This document shows, one piece after another, positions 50,521-62,100 of a DNA stretch of 64,000 bases. A model generated the notes under the pieces. The model saw only the letters and a list, made by a program, of their open reading frames with translations, had not been told where the DNA came from and searched no databases. A program made the position numbers and the translations under genes. Numbering within the stretch: position 1 is the stretch's first letter; each line of letters begins with the position of its first letter. Origin of the DNA: Lumnitzera littorea (lineage: Eukaryota > Streptophyta > Magnoliopsida > Myrtales > Combretaceae); contig JAMXBB010000009.1 of assembly GCA_024138015.1 (NCBI GenBank), forward strand, positions 87,438,685 to 87,502,684, in the 5' to 3' direction.

Positions 50521-52107
50521 AACCATTATAAGCCTAAAGTAAGGATCTTATTCATATTAATTAGGTAGAGTACCAAACCCAAGTATTCGAGCTTGTAAGG
50601 TAGTGACAAGTATATGCCGAAATAATTGGGCATCAACTATACTATTAGAACTTCCCTTCTCATACTTAATGACATAGCAGAAAGTTTCTAAGAACTTCAA
50701 CCACTTGGCTTAACATTGGGAGAGCTTTTACTAACCTTACAAATGCTTAAGAGATTCATGATCTGTATCAATGATGAATTCTTGAGGTAGTAAGTAATGT
50801 TGCTAGCTCTAAATATCTTGGATAAGAGCAAAGAATTCCTTGTTGTATGTAGAATAGTTTAGTCTAGCACCACTAAGCTTCTCATTGAAGTATGCAATAG
50901 GTCAACACTCTTGGATGAGAATGGCACCGATGCCTACTCCTAAGGCATTACATTCCAACTCAAAGATTTTTTCAAAATTTGGCAATGTAAGCACAGAGCA
51001 AACGTCAGCTTAGACTTTATCTCTTCAAAACTCTTCTAAGCCTTTTCGAATAAACTGTTGATAAAATGAGGCTTGACTATGGAAGCTTCATATATCTGAT
51101 GCATAGGTTGGAATGGGCCAATGAAGAATCACTCTAACTTTCTCATTGTCGAAGCAGACTCGTCTTTCAGATATAATAAACTCTAAAAATACTACCTCAT
51201 TTTGGCATAATGCATATTTCTTCAAGTTTCCAAACAATTGTTTAGCTTAGAGAATGTCAAATATAACTTGTAGGTACTCAACATGAAGGGGGAGGTCAAC
51301 ACTATAAACTAAGATTTCATCAAAATAAACTACTACATGCTTGCCAATCAACTTTCTCAATACACGTTTCATAAGCTACTTAAAAGTGCTCGGTGCATTA
51401 GTATGCCTAAATGGCATAATCGACCATTTGAAGAGACTATCCTTTGTTTTGAAAGATATCTTCCGCTCATCACTAGGCCTCATTCAAATTTGGTGATAAC
51501 CACTCTTTAGATCAACTTTCAAAAAGATTCAAACACCATGTAGTTTGTCTAGCATGTTATCTAATCTAGATATTTGATACATGTATTTGATAATGATTTT
51601 GTTGATGACTTGGCTGTCAATACACATTCGCTAGGAACCATCCTTCTTTGACACCAAAATAGTAGGTACGGCATAGGGGCTCATACTCCTTTTAACATAC
51701 CCTTAGTTGATCAGCTCATTGACTTACTTCTTCAGCTTGGCTGCTTACTCAGGATTGAGCCTATAGGTACGCTGGTTTGATGGAGCTGCTTTAGGCTAGA
51801 GATCAATGCAGTGCTTAATGCTTCTGATCGAGGGTAACCCCTTGGGCAACTCATTAGGAAATAGGTCAGCATACTCTTCAAGCAGGGCTTACACATTGAC
51901 TGGCAATGTTATGACGTCTTTCAACTCAAGTAGTCTCCATATCAACAAAAAGAGACATTCCTCCATCATTATTGCCTTAGAGAATTTTGCTAGGAGATCA
52001 CCAAGGACTTCTTCTATAAGGATTTAAAGATCTTAGCTTATGAGATTTGAACTTCCTTAAGGCTCATAGAGGTGAATACTACCTTCCTACCATCCTTGTG
52101 AAACATA
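50521..52107 (-). pseudogene. element C, RT and RNase H
   Basis: The - strand reading gives RT with PSTFK.LMKRVLRKLIGK and VVVYFDEILVYS near 51310-51390. The second catalytic Asp of the usual YFDD is Glu here. RNase H-type sequence follows toward 50530. Numerous stops. It continues the integrase at 31772 after removal of element B and one AACCA copy. Upstream it is cut by the LTR at 52108. Confidence 0.8.
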
Positions 52108-54662
52108 TGTAGACACCTTAGTTTTGAAATTTTTTTATAGTTATTTTATTTTTCGTTAATTGAGCCAGGTTAATAAATAAACAGAAAAAAATAAAAAATA
52201 AATAAACATAAAAAGTAATAATAAAAAAAACGAAAATTAAAAGAAAAAATGAAAAATAAAAAAAAAAAGTTGAGACACAACAAGTCAAGTCGAGTCGTAT
52301 TGAGTTAAGTTGAATCAAGTTGGATCATTTAGTGTCAAATCGGATAATGGTGAGTGATCAATTTAATAAATTCTAAGGTTTTGAAATATTGGACTTCAAT
52401 GACCTAGAATATATTTAGGATTTATTAAGTTGACTATTAGGCTAAATCAAGTTGGATAGGATTGGGCCCAGAAAATAGAAAGCCCCAAGTAGGGTTTCTA
52501 GAAGCTAAGACAAATCTTTAAAGAATCAAAACTGTATCCTTTGTATCTTATTTTAATTAGAATCAAATCTATATTTAAAACAATATAAAAGATTCAGTTT
52601 TGGGGTTTATAAATTAATAGGTGACATTGATGACTGTTTTTAATGACTAATACCTGCAACAATTCACTCATCCATAATCCGCAACACTCACAATCCATCC
52701 CACTCCATACTCTAAATTTCATTGCACAACACAATCCCATGAAACACCCAATAATCTCGGCATTCAATTTCCCCAATACATCAACTATACACATTCATTT
52801 GATTTCGTCTAATTGCCCAACAACATCAATTCACAATTTACCTGATAAATGCATAAACTTTGCTCTTCCACGCATGTTGACTGCCTAGCATGCCGTCTGA
52901 TCACACTCCCTTACAGCAGTAGCCATGTCCCCTTTCAATCCATAACCGATTGCTTGCCCGACAACCCCTTACAAACGTACACCGCACGTCCTTAACAGCA
53001 CCTGACACTCTCTATTCCATGCTTGGCAGTAGCCAAAATCAACTTTACACTGCATAGCCCACAAACACAATTGCATTAAGTTACACACGCGTTAAAGTAA
53101 CTACACATGAAGACCCTGACATGACCTACAAGCTGTACGTTGATCCCTTTACCGCCACAGACTCTAATAGTTAACAACCGAATACACATCTGCATGCTAC
53201 ATACTGAAGTCCACGTTGCCATGCCACCCCAATAGTAATCTGTATGTGGACAAGCCTCACATCACCAACAGCCCTTATCTCTTGCTAACAAATTCATGCC
53301 GCAATTCAAATACACAAAATTGACCAAATTCTACAAGCCAATTGATCTTTGAATACACTCGCTTGTACAACAACATGTCCATACGCTATACACAAACGTA
53401 TGATACACGCAACAACTCAGACGCTGTACACAAACACACGACCACAACATTAACGCACCAACCATCGGCCAGTGATCAATAGAGACAGCAACCAACATGC
53501 CTTCAATTACGCTCATGATCAATGGAGATAGCAACCGACACACCCTCGATCACGCTTGTGATCAATAGAGATAACAACCGATACACCTGTGATATGTAGA
53601 AACAGCAACCAACACGCCTTCGATCATGATCATGATCATCTAAAAACAGTGTTCATTTACCCTCCAATCATGCGCGACTCGAATCGTAAGTAAAAATTTT
53701 GTTATTTTATTTTATTAGTTAATTTAATTATTTTTACTAACTTATTTATTTATTTTTTAGTGCAAGTTGTTATTATTTTCGTATTGTATGTTTTTTTATA
53801 AGCTCAATTTTTAATAAATTTAGCTCAATTACATTTTTGGTAAAATTGTGTTTTTTTTTTTTGGAAAATAAGTGTATATAGATCGTATCTTCAATATATC
53901 TTACAATTGAGATTTAGAAAAGATACGTATCTTAGTAAATCTTGCATGTAGGATTTAGAAAAAATGTTTTTTGATATGTAGTATTTTTTAAAAAGTAAAA
54001 AAATCTTAACTGGAATTTTTCAAAAAGATTTAGTTTAGTTAGGATTTTTCTTTAAATTCGGAAAATTAGATTACTTAGGTTTTTTAGAAAAATAATAATA
54101 AATGGTTAAATTAACGTAAATCTAGCTCAATTTTTGAAATAAAAATAACTAACCCACTAAATATTTTATAAAAAGAGAACTACGGTCAGTTTGATCCTTA
54201 TTAGCGGGTACGTAGACACCTTTAGGGTAACCGCATAAAAAAAATAAAAAATAAATTTTTTTTCCTTTTTCTTAAAAATTCGTAATAATAAAATAATTTT
54301 TAGTTACGTTTTGTAAATTAGGTATATTTAGTAGTTTTAGAAAAATTATAAAAATAAAAGCCCATTAATTTTTATTTAATTTTTACATGCTAATTTAATC
54401 TTAATAGGTTAAATCCCAAATTTGGTTTTCTTTAGTTTACTTTTCTAAAAATCAATTTTTTAGAATATTCGCAAATTAGTAGCTGGTTTTTCCACTCGAA
54501 AACCTTAATTTCATTTTTTTTTACCAATTAAATCGGTTGGCAACTCTAATTTTAAAAAAAAAATTTAGAAAAATATTTTCTTAATTTAATGTTAAATAAT
54601 TTATATTAAACGGGTTGTGCTTAATATAGGTTAAATTAAGAAAATTGAAATAAAGCTAGACA
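52108..54662 (+). repeat. long gypsy-type solo LTR (copy F) inserted in element C pol
   Basis: Begins TGTAGACACCTTAG and ends GCTAGACA, flanked by CATA (52104-52107, 54663-54666; possibly ACATA). A TATA-like TTTATAAATTAA lies near 52604, followed by a C/A-rich leader. The tail 'ggttggcaactct' and 'taggttaaattaag' resembles copy G2 (60056-62934). Joining the flanks restores the frame of the protease/RT linker of C. No coding content. Confidence 0.75.
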
Positions 54663-55794
54663 CATATAGGTATTTCATTTCCCATCATGGAGTACACTCA
54701 AGTCAAATAACTAAGGTCAGCCTAGGAGTATGTGTAAAGCACACATTAATAGGACATCGTACAACACCCCATTCGTATATCTATCACCAATGGAGATCGA
54801 CACCTTCACTTACTCAATGACTAAAAGTCCACCTTTTTCATTGAGCTAGTAGATCTTGTAAGGTAGGTGGTGGGAATAGGAGGGAAACTTTAAGGCATTC
54901 ACCACTCCTTGTGCCACCACATTAGTATAACTCCCTCCATTAATGAGTAAGGTATAGAGATTGTTATTTGTATGGTAGTTGGTGTAGAAAAGATTCTCTC
55001 TCTAGTTACTCTCATATGCAACAAAGGTACCAAGAATTCTTATTACAAACATGTTGAAATAATATCCATGTTCAAGTTAAGTTAAGGCCTCAAGATCTTC
55101 TTAGAATTCATCCAACAAATTTTCAACAGTTACTTCCTCTTCGTATTCACTTGCTCTCTCCACCTCGATCTACGGTTCTTTGCCTATTATAGTCATCACG
55201 TACTGATTTGGACATTGATTAGCAATATGTCCAAAACCAAGGCATTTGAAACATTTAATCTCCCTCATCTTCCATCCGAAGCCTTACCCATTGTCCTTCT
55301 TGACTTAGGGTTCCTCAGCCTTAGCTTTACATCGACTATCATTGTGTCAGCTTAGATGTGGTCCATGTCAGTTTGCCTTGGAACTATAAGGTGGTTTGCT
55401 AGAGATAGGTTGGCTTGGCATACTAAGTTAGTTACTCTATGCTCGATCAAGTTGATTTCGCTTCTATTGCTCGACTCTTTGAGTGATTTGAATAGTTTCA
55501 TCTAATGTCTTAATCCTTTGTACTTCTATTATGTTCCCAATCTCAAGTCATAGTCCATATATGAACCTAACAATGGTTTTGGATTTTGGTTCATCAACAT
55601 CACATAGAATCATCAATAGTTGAAATTCTTGAACATACTCATCTACATTTCAGCTGAAGACATCGGAAGGTATCTTCTTCGTAATGCTCATGAACAAATC
55701 CATTCCTTGAGACCGGCTTCATTTCATTCCAAGTTCTAACCTCTCATCCAGCTTGTTGATGTGTGGCTTATACTTTCTTCCACCACATGGTTAC
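54663..55794 (-). pseudogene. element C, gag knuckle, protease and linker
   Basis: The - strand reading has an intact CCHC knuckle CFKCLGFGHIANQC near 55208-55253. A degraded protease region follows toward 54780, then the start of the linker before RT ('THDGK' near 54685). Gag continues beyond the solo LTR: the sequence at the break reads as 'GYATMWW' of the gag core when the insert and one TSD copy are ignored. Several stops. Confidence 0.78.
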
Positions 55795-57116
55795 TGATTT
55801 GCTTAAACTATATGTATATATATATATATATATAACAATAATAATAATAAATTGCGAATACTCTAGTAAGTATATTGGGTTGGAATCAAGTAATACAGAG
55901 TAAGAAAGGTTGTCGATCCCTCGAGGACTATAATATTACTAAACCTATGATAGTTCTTATCGATATTCAGACAATAAAAAATAAATTAACTAATCTAATA
56001 ATTATACTAAAACTATTGAAAAGAAAATAACTATAAAATTTCTAAAATTAAGCAATCAATTGAGAATTGTGGGAAAAACAGAATCCACCCTAGATTATGC
56101 AAATCAAATTGTTATCATGTTATATAGATTATTAGCTATATGATCATTCAAGTGAAATTATTATGTCTTAAAACTTAAGGATTTAAAACCCTAATTAATC
56201 AATCAGCTCCCACATTTTTAATTAACAGTGGACTCTAAATTATAATCATATATCTCCCGATACTATGATTATCTAATGTCCTAAATCAATTATTCCTAAG
56301 GTTTCTAACAATTATAATTAATTAAACAACTATAATTAAAATCATAGAAATTACAATCATGAATCATCCTTATATCTATTAATCCGATAACACGAACACA
56401 ATCATCATCTTAGTTATCTAAGGTTTTATCTATTCACTTAAATAAATTTTGCCAACCATGGAATTTGAAACGAAAGCATAACTATTAATTGAAATTGCAA
56501 GGAAATTCTTAATTGAAAACATGAATAATTCACAAAATTGTATAAATATAATTAAAATAGATGTCACCAATTTTGTAATTAGAAAAGATGAACTTCAATT
56601 GCACCCTAAAACTTGGTCTTCAAAGCAAAATCTTCTCAATGATCCAAACAATTTTACAGAAGAATTTTTCAAAAACTATTTAATGACTATTTTATGACTC
56701 TCTAAGTCTAAGGAAAGTATGGATGTCTCAAAACAACTCTCTTAAACAGTGAAACATAGGGCTATTTATAAGAAAAACTAAGGATGGCTTACGTAAAGCT
56801 TCTTTATAATGAAGGCCGATTGATAGGCCGAAGTGTAAGCTTCAAGGTCGGCGACATAGACTCCAAAAAACTGCCGGTGTAAGTGTAGGCTGACTAATAG
56901 GCAGGCTACGTTGAATTCCAATTGTGCCATAGCTCTTTTCGAGCTTCTTTGTTTGTGTAAAACTCCTCTAAATCGTCCATATTTCCACTTTGAATCCTCC
57001 AATTCCTAAATTGTCCAAATGAAAATAATTAGGTACTATTTCTTAATAATTTCTATAAAATCAATAATAATTCTATCGAATTTGCACATTAAAACATGAA
57101 AAATATGCCTTTATCA
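55795..57116 (-). repeat. Athila/TRIM-like solo LTR inserted in element C gag
   Basis: On the - strand it starts TGATAAAGGCATATT and ends CAAATCA. TSD GTTGC/GTTAC (57117-57121, 55790-55794) matches at 4 of 5. A - strand TATA-like CTTATAAATAGCCC lies near 56757-56772, followed by leader sequence. No internal region or partner LTR. A TA/ATA microsatellite is near its end (55810-55851). Confidence 0.8.
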
Positions 57117-57829
57117 GTTGCATACCCAGAAAACTCTAAGGTAGCCACTTAAATATGTACTACATCCTCATAATAATATAAATCAAATATCTTCTCAATC
57201 TTGTCTTCCCAATCCATATATTCATCGACACTTCTTATTCTAGAGAAGCTTAAAACCTATACCTTAATGTTCTCAATTACTCTAAAGGCTCAAATTTTGC
57301 ATTCATCAAACTCATGAAACTGTTCATCTTCCTCTTCTTCTTCAACTTTTTCCAACTCAAGTCTCCGTCAAATGAGCCCTTCAGCTTAGATAGTTGAAGC
57401 TGGTGGTGCATTCATAGCATCTAGAGCTTGAATTTTCATAGCTACGCCCCTAGATTCATCTCGCATGCCATAGCCATACTCAACATTTCTATCTTAAGGT
57501 CAAGCATCCTCGTACCTTTGTACGATCACAACTAAGCTGTTCATAATGGCGGTAAGATTTAGAATCTATTCCTCAATACTTCGAGGAGTCTATTGCTCAA
57601 TATGACTGCAACCTCATGCATCACTTTCAACATCTACTATCTCTCCTTGTACACTTAGATTTAACACTTTTAAGCAAAATTCAACGACTACACAAATCAA
57701 CAAGAGATTCCACACAATACTTCAACAACCTACTCTATTTTGTAGTAATGAAAATAGAGTACAACAAAGTACATATAACACTCACAAAAAATTCCGATAA
57801 TGCTACTATTCAGCTTTTGGTCACAACCT
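57117..57829 (-). pseudogene. element C, N-terminal gag
   Basis: The - strand reading from just inside the 5' LTR to the solo LTR contains acidic and gag-core-like sequence interrupted by stops. Position between primer site and knuckle identifies it as gag. No single conserved motif is strong. Confidence 0.6.
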
Positions 57830-57844
57830 CAATCTCTGATACTA
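57830..57844 (-). other. primer-binding site of element C
   Basis: On the - strand TAGTATCAGAGATTG, three bases inside the 5' LTR, is one change from the initiator-Met site TGGTATCAGAG over its first eleven bases. Confidence 0.8.
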
Positions 57845-57847
57845 GGT

Positions 57848-58694
57848 TAATAAGATGTGCTTAAGAGTTCAAGTTATCACTAAGGCTTACCATAGAATAA
57901 GGATAGGTCCTTTGAAATATCAAAGAAAGGTAAAAGGGTTGGTCAAAACTTCCAATAGCTTCATGAAGCTATCCATCGGATGTAACTCATCAATGACCAC
58001 TACATAACTTAGGCCTCTACTTGATGTTACGCATAAGGAAAGGGCTAAGATCCACTTACCACTAACCTCAGGTTACTAATAAGATTAGATAAAAGTGTTG
58101 GGGTTTTCTTTGCAAGAATGCGGAGAAAGCAGAATATTCATTAATGATGATAACAATAATGATGTTATGCAGCTTACAAGATAAAGGGATTATTTGTAGT
58201 AAGTCTCTAGGGTAACAATAAAACATACAAAATTACAAAAATGGTAATATATAAATAAAAATTCCTAAGACAAGCTAAAAGGGTAAAAACGATAAAACAC
58301 AAAAGGGAACGTAGTGCATTTGTTAGAAAATCAAGATAGGTGGGTCGTCACAGTTGGATCCGTACTCTAGGAATGATGCATGCTAAGGTCGAGTTGTTGG
58401 GTGAGGTAGTTAAGTCGGCAAATTTGGTTGGGGTGTTCTTCTGAAAGGGAAGTCTATGACTAGAGCTTGGAGTCCAAGAGGTTAGCCTCGAAGGTCTGTA
58501 ATATCAGCTTAGTATCATGGTTCATATTGTCGTAGACTATGGTATGTCTAAGCTAACTGTATAAGTTCATCCACAGGTTGTTCTAATAAAGAAGCTTATC
58601 CTAAGATAGGTACAATGAGAGCATGTGCTTGACTAACCCTTGTAAACCATGAAGGCAAGTACAGGTGAGAGGACTAAAGGTTAGTAGCCCATCA
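57848..58694 (-). repeat. 5' LTR of element C
   Basis: 847 bp, TAATAAG (TG decayed) to CCCATCA, aligned with 27486-28329. It is followed by TSD GCACT. Confidence 0.88.
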
Positions 58695-58699
58695 GCACT

Positions 58700-59955
58700 A
58701 CACTACAAATTCTCACAATATACTTTGCAAATGTGTGTACAAGAGACAAAAGAGCACAAAAAATGTAAGAGAATGAAGGAATATTATAGAGAATATCAGT
58801 CCTTAATCTCTCTTTGATAGGTAGTTGAGTATTTATAGCCTTAGAAGAAAAAACTTGTTGTTACGTGCATTAAATGCAAGCCAACAACTATTTTTAATCA
58901 TGGTGTTTGAACTCTAATCTACCTAGTGTCCAGACACTAAGGATGGGTGCAAATCAGATTGATATAATTTTCTCTCCAAACTAATCCAAATCATAAAAAT
59001 GCAGCTCGGTTTTTTTACAACTTTGAACCAAACCATATGATTTTGATTATAAATTTTTCCAAACCATAAAATTTCAGTTTAGTTTATGGATTAGACCATA
59101 TTTTCTAATGTAGAAAAGTATATTTGTATAACATGTATTTTTATATAAAATTATTGAATTTTTTTAGTAATAATAGCTATTAGTATCATATTATAGGTTA
59201 ATAAAGTCAATATTCAAGTAACTAAGAAACCAAATATTTATTAATAGCTAATTTTATTTGTAAAAAAATGAGCATATATATTATGAACTTTGGATAACGT
59301 ATGTATATGATCTTTAAATTTATAGTAATAAAAATTCAATACATATAAATTTCAATAATGTAAACTAAAAGTTATTTCAAGTATCGTACTACAATAAAAG
59401 AATTTCTTTAATTGCTAGTAAAATATTACTACGTTTTTTATAAAACGATATGGTTCAATTTTATGAATTGGTTTGGTTTATCCTTCTAAACCAATCATAA
59501 ATTAATGGTTTGGTTTCATTTAAAAATTTTTTGAACTAAACCACAAAAAAAAAGAACAAATTTTCGATGTTGTTTTGTTTCGATCAGCAGATTGGTTTGG
59601 TTTGGTTAGTATTTTTGCCTACCCCTACTGGATACTAGCACTTAAGTTTAAGAAAACCACTTGGCATCCGAACCTTGCATTCTCTAGCGTTTGGACTTTA
59701 AATATGCGAAAAAAGGTCAAACGCTAAACTAACATATGGATTCCAAATGCTAACACCCATGGCGTCTGAATGCTTGCCTCTGTTTTCTAACATATCAACA
59801 TCTAATTACTAGCCCTTGCATCTAAACACATTAGCTTCAATCACCTGGAAGCAACATAAGATACTCCAAGCCAAAGCAACTACCAGTTCACACACATACA
59901 TACACACCCTTACCCCCTACACATTGACTGGATGACTAGGGCCATTGATAAAAAT
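58700..59955. repeat. right part of the older repeat split by element C
   Basis: Continues the sequence left at 27485 and is itself interrupted by the hAT MITE at 58938-59627. It has a motif pair of inverted type ('agcgtttggact' and 'caaacgctaaac' near 59678-59735). No coding content; family not assigned. Confidence 0.4.
58938..59627. mobile_element. hAT-type MITE of 690 bp
   Basis: Starts TAAGGATGGGTGCAAAT and ends with the inverse of TAGGGGTAGGCAAAAAT, the plant hAT terminal style. 8-bp TSD CCAGACAC (58930-58937)/CTGGATAC (59628-59635) matches at 5 of 8, all three differences being transitions. The AT-rich interior has subterminal 'ggtttggttt' motifs in inverted arrangement and no ORF. Confidence 0.8.
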
Positions 59956-60055
59956 GATAGATTTTAAGACACTTTATAAATGGAAATTTTCACAATAATG
60001 TCATTTTAACGACTAATGTGTCAAATCGTCTATAGTAATAATACTGGTAAGTATT
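59956..60055. repeat. left part of an LTR-like repeat split by LTR G2
   Basis: 'cgtctatagtaataatactggtaagta' then, after G2, 'gaacgaaaagagattttggaattgaatt' matches in style the end of TRIM/copia-type LTRs read through their 3' part. Assignment is from recall of that style only. Confidence 0.35.
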
Positions 60056-60656
60056 TGCAGACATCACATTTTTGTCCTTCCTTTTATTTTTTAGAATTTT
60101 TAGGATAGGGTAAAGGGTTTTAATTTAGCAAAAAAGAAATTTAAAAAAAAAAAGAAAAAATGGAAAATTAAAAAAAATTAGAAAAAATAAGAAAATTTAG
60201 AATAAAAAATAAAAAAGTAGGAAGACTACAAAAAAGCAAAATATATTAATTTTTAGGATAAATAAGAATCTAGGGTCATGGATCAAAAGTACACATATGT
60301 TATTTAACGATTTTAAATTATAAGTTTTTTTTTTAAATTTAATATTCGAGCCAAGTTAAATATTTTGGAATTGTAAAAATGAAATCAATTTGAGTTAATT
60401 ATGGTTTCAAATAATGCCTTGATTGAACTTAAATTGATTGATTTACAAATTAACCGTATAATTAATAAACCGAAGTTCATAAAATCATTAAATTGGGTTC
60501 AATTTGAACATATGTGAACTAGCCTTGTTCGTGCAATTCATCTATAGCAAGAACTGGTTGATTGGGGTTTGGATTTGATCCAAGCTAGTGTTCTTGTTTA
60601 AAATTCAGTCCAAATAGCTTATATAAATTTGAATCACGCTCAAGGACAAGAACAAA

Positions 60657-60727
60657 AGTCAGCTCAATTGGCAAGGGAATGCACAGCTGACTAAGAAGAT
60701 TTGGGCTCTACTTCACCTAAACGCGTA
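60657..60727 (+). other. tRNA-like module in LTR G2
   Basis: 'gtcagctcaattggcaag' resembles an A box (TAGCTCAATTGG) and 'gatttgggctctacttc' a decayed B box, spaced as in tRNA genes. It cannot form a full cloverleaf. Confidence 0.45.
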
Positions 60728-60881
60728 ATGTTCCTTTTGGTCTACATTAGATTATAGCGCCACGTGTCAGCCTTCCATTGGATAATACTGCATTTCCTTC
60801 CCCTTTCCTGTACTTTCCATCACTTTCCCGCGCATTAAGCTGCTAGACAGCCATGTTTCAACTTGATTTTTGCCCATTTAA

Positions 60882-60919
60882 TTTTGCAATTTCACCAAAA
60901 TAATGGTGAAATTGCAAAA
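60882..60919 (+). other. perfect hairpin in LTR G2
   Basis: Arms TTTTGCAATTTCACC and GGTGAAATTGCAAAA (15 bp, no mismatch) around an 8-base loop, about 165 bases before the TATA box. Shorter versions are in copies G1 and G3. Confidence 0.85.
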
Positions 60920-61992
60920 TAGACTCGGAGTATTACGAATCCAACTCATGAACTCGTCAAAATTCGTGCTTTAAAACAGTCAAATTTGAATAAAAAAATG
61001 GAAACAAAAAAGTAAATGCGAGCTTGATTCCTGTTTCAGCAATTCGAATTCTTGACTTTCTAAACAAATCCGAGCTTCAATTTTATATAAATTGGGGATC
61101 AATGTTCATTCACCAACAATCATCAAGAATCACTCACTCACTATCTAAACATTACACACACCGAACCATATTCATACTGACCAAACAGTACATACGAACG
61201 CGACACAACACCTACGCCGTCACCCTTTCTTGCCCACGATCCTCTCTCACCCATGACCCTCTGTCACACATCCCAACGCCACCCAATGCCACTGTAATAG
61301 TCACTCTCGATGCCCCAACACTGTCGCAACTCCCCATATACCACACACTGCACACGACGCCCACTGTACAGCAGCCAAGCACACCCTACACTAAACCACA
61401 CACATGCAGCAGCACCGAACACCTCCGACCGTTATCGATTGAACCCAACAGCGACTCCACCCTCCCTTTGTGGTCAATCCCACTCCATCGACAACCCCAC
61501 GACTAGACAACCTCAATTCCCTTTGCCAAACACACACGTAGCCACTCAACCCTCATCTTCACTCTACCAAGCCCCTCAGCCACTGTCCACTCCATCCATG
61601 CCCCAACACTGTCGCAACTCAAGCACGCCATCTCCATTCCTAATCTACACTAGCCCATTCTCACCCATGGACCATCTCCCTTTCACAACAGCACGCCCAA
61701 AATCATCACCAAATGCGAAAAAACCCGTACCATTCAGTTTTTTGCCAATAAAAATGTCGTGAAAATGGTTTTTCCCATTCAATTTGATGATCAGAGGGGT
61801 CCGTAACATGCCCCTAAAGTTGCTGCTATCTTTTTAACCCACGACCCGCATTCGACTTTATTGGAGCTTCAAACCCGGCCAATCCGACCCATGTACAATC
61901 CCTAATCTGACCTATTGCATTTGTTCCTTTCGGCTTTTTTTTTTAATTGTATCCTGCCTTTTTTTAGTTTATTTTATTATATTGTAAGAAGA

Positions 61993-62100
61993 GCATGTGA
62001 AAAAAAAAGGAAAAAAAAAAAAGAAAGAAAACCGAAAAGAAAAAAAGAAAGAGGAAGGAAACTAAAAAAAGAAAAAAGAAGGAAAAGAAAAAATAAAAGT
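61993..62100 (+). repeat. homopurine (A/G) tract
   Basis: About 108 bases almost entirely A and G with a few pyrimidine interruptions, within LTR G2 downstream of its leader. Confidence 0.85.

Larger units (their letters stand above)
27486..58694 (-). mobile_element. element C: Ty3/gypsy chromovirus-like retrotransposon, split by four insertions
   Basis: LTRs of 844 and 847 bp (27486-28329, 57848-58694) are flanked by TSD GCATT/GCACT (27481-27485, 58695-58699). Subtracting the four inserts leaves about 6.3 kb, a normal size for such an element. On the - strand the order is primer site, gag (57117-57830 and 54663-55794), protease/RT/RNase H (50521-52107 with part of the preceding piece), integrase (30836-31772) and the pol C-terminus (28330-28584). 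The pol tail 'INDNAYELELPNKYGVS' resembles a family lacking a chromodomain. LTRs differ by roughly 17% by eye; all reading frames are broken. Confidence 0.9.

Noticed and set aside
61024..61762. Two overlapping + strand ORFs of 160 and 150 codons, rich in His/Pro/Ser/Thr
   Set aside because: They lie in the C-rich leader just after the TATA box of long LTR G2. Composition, not selection, keeps them open, and no domain is recognised.
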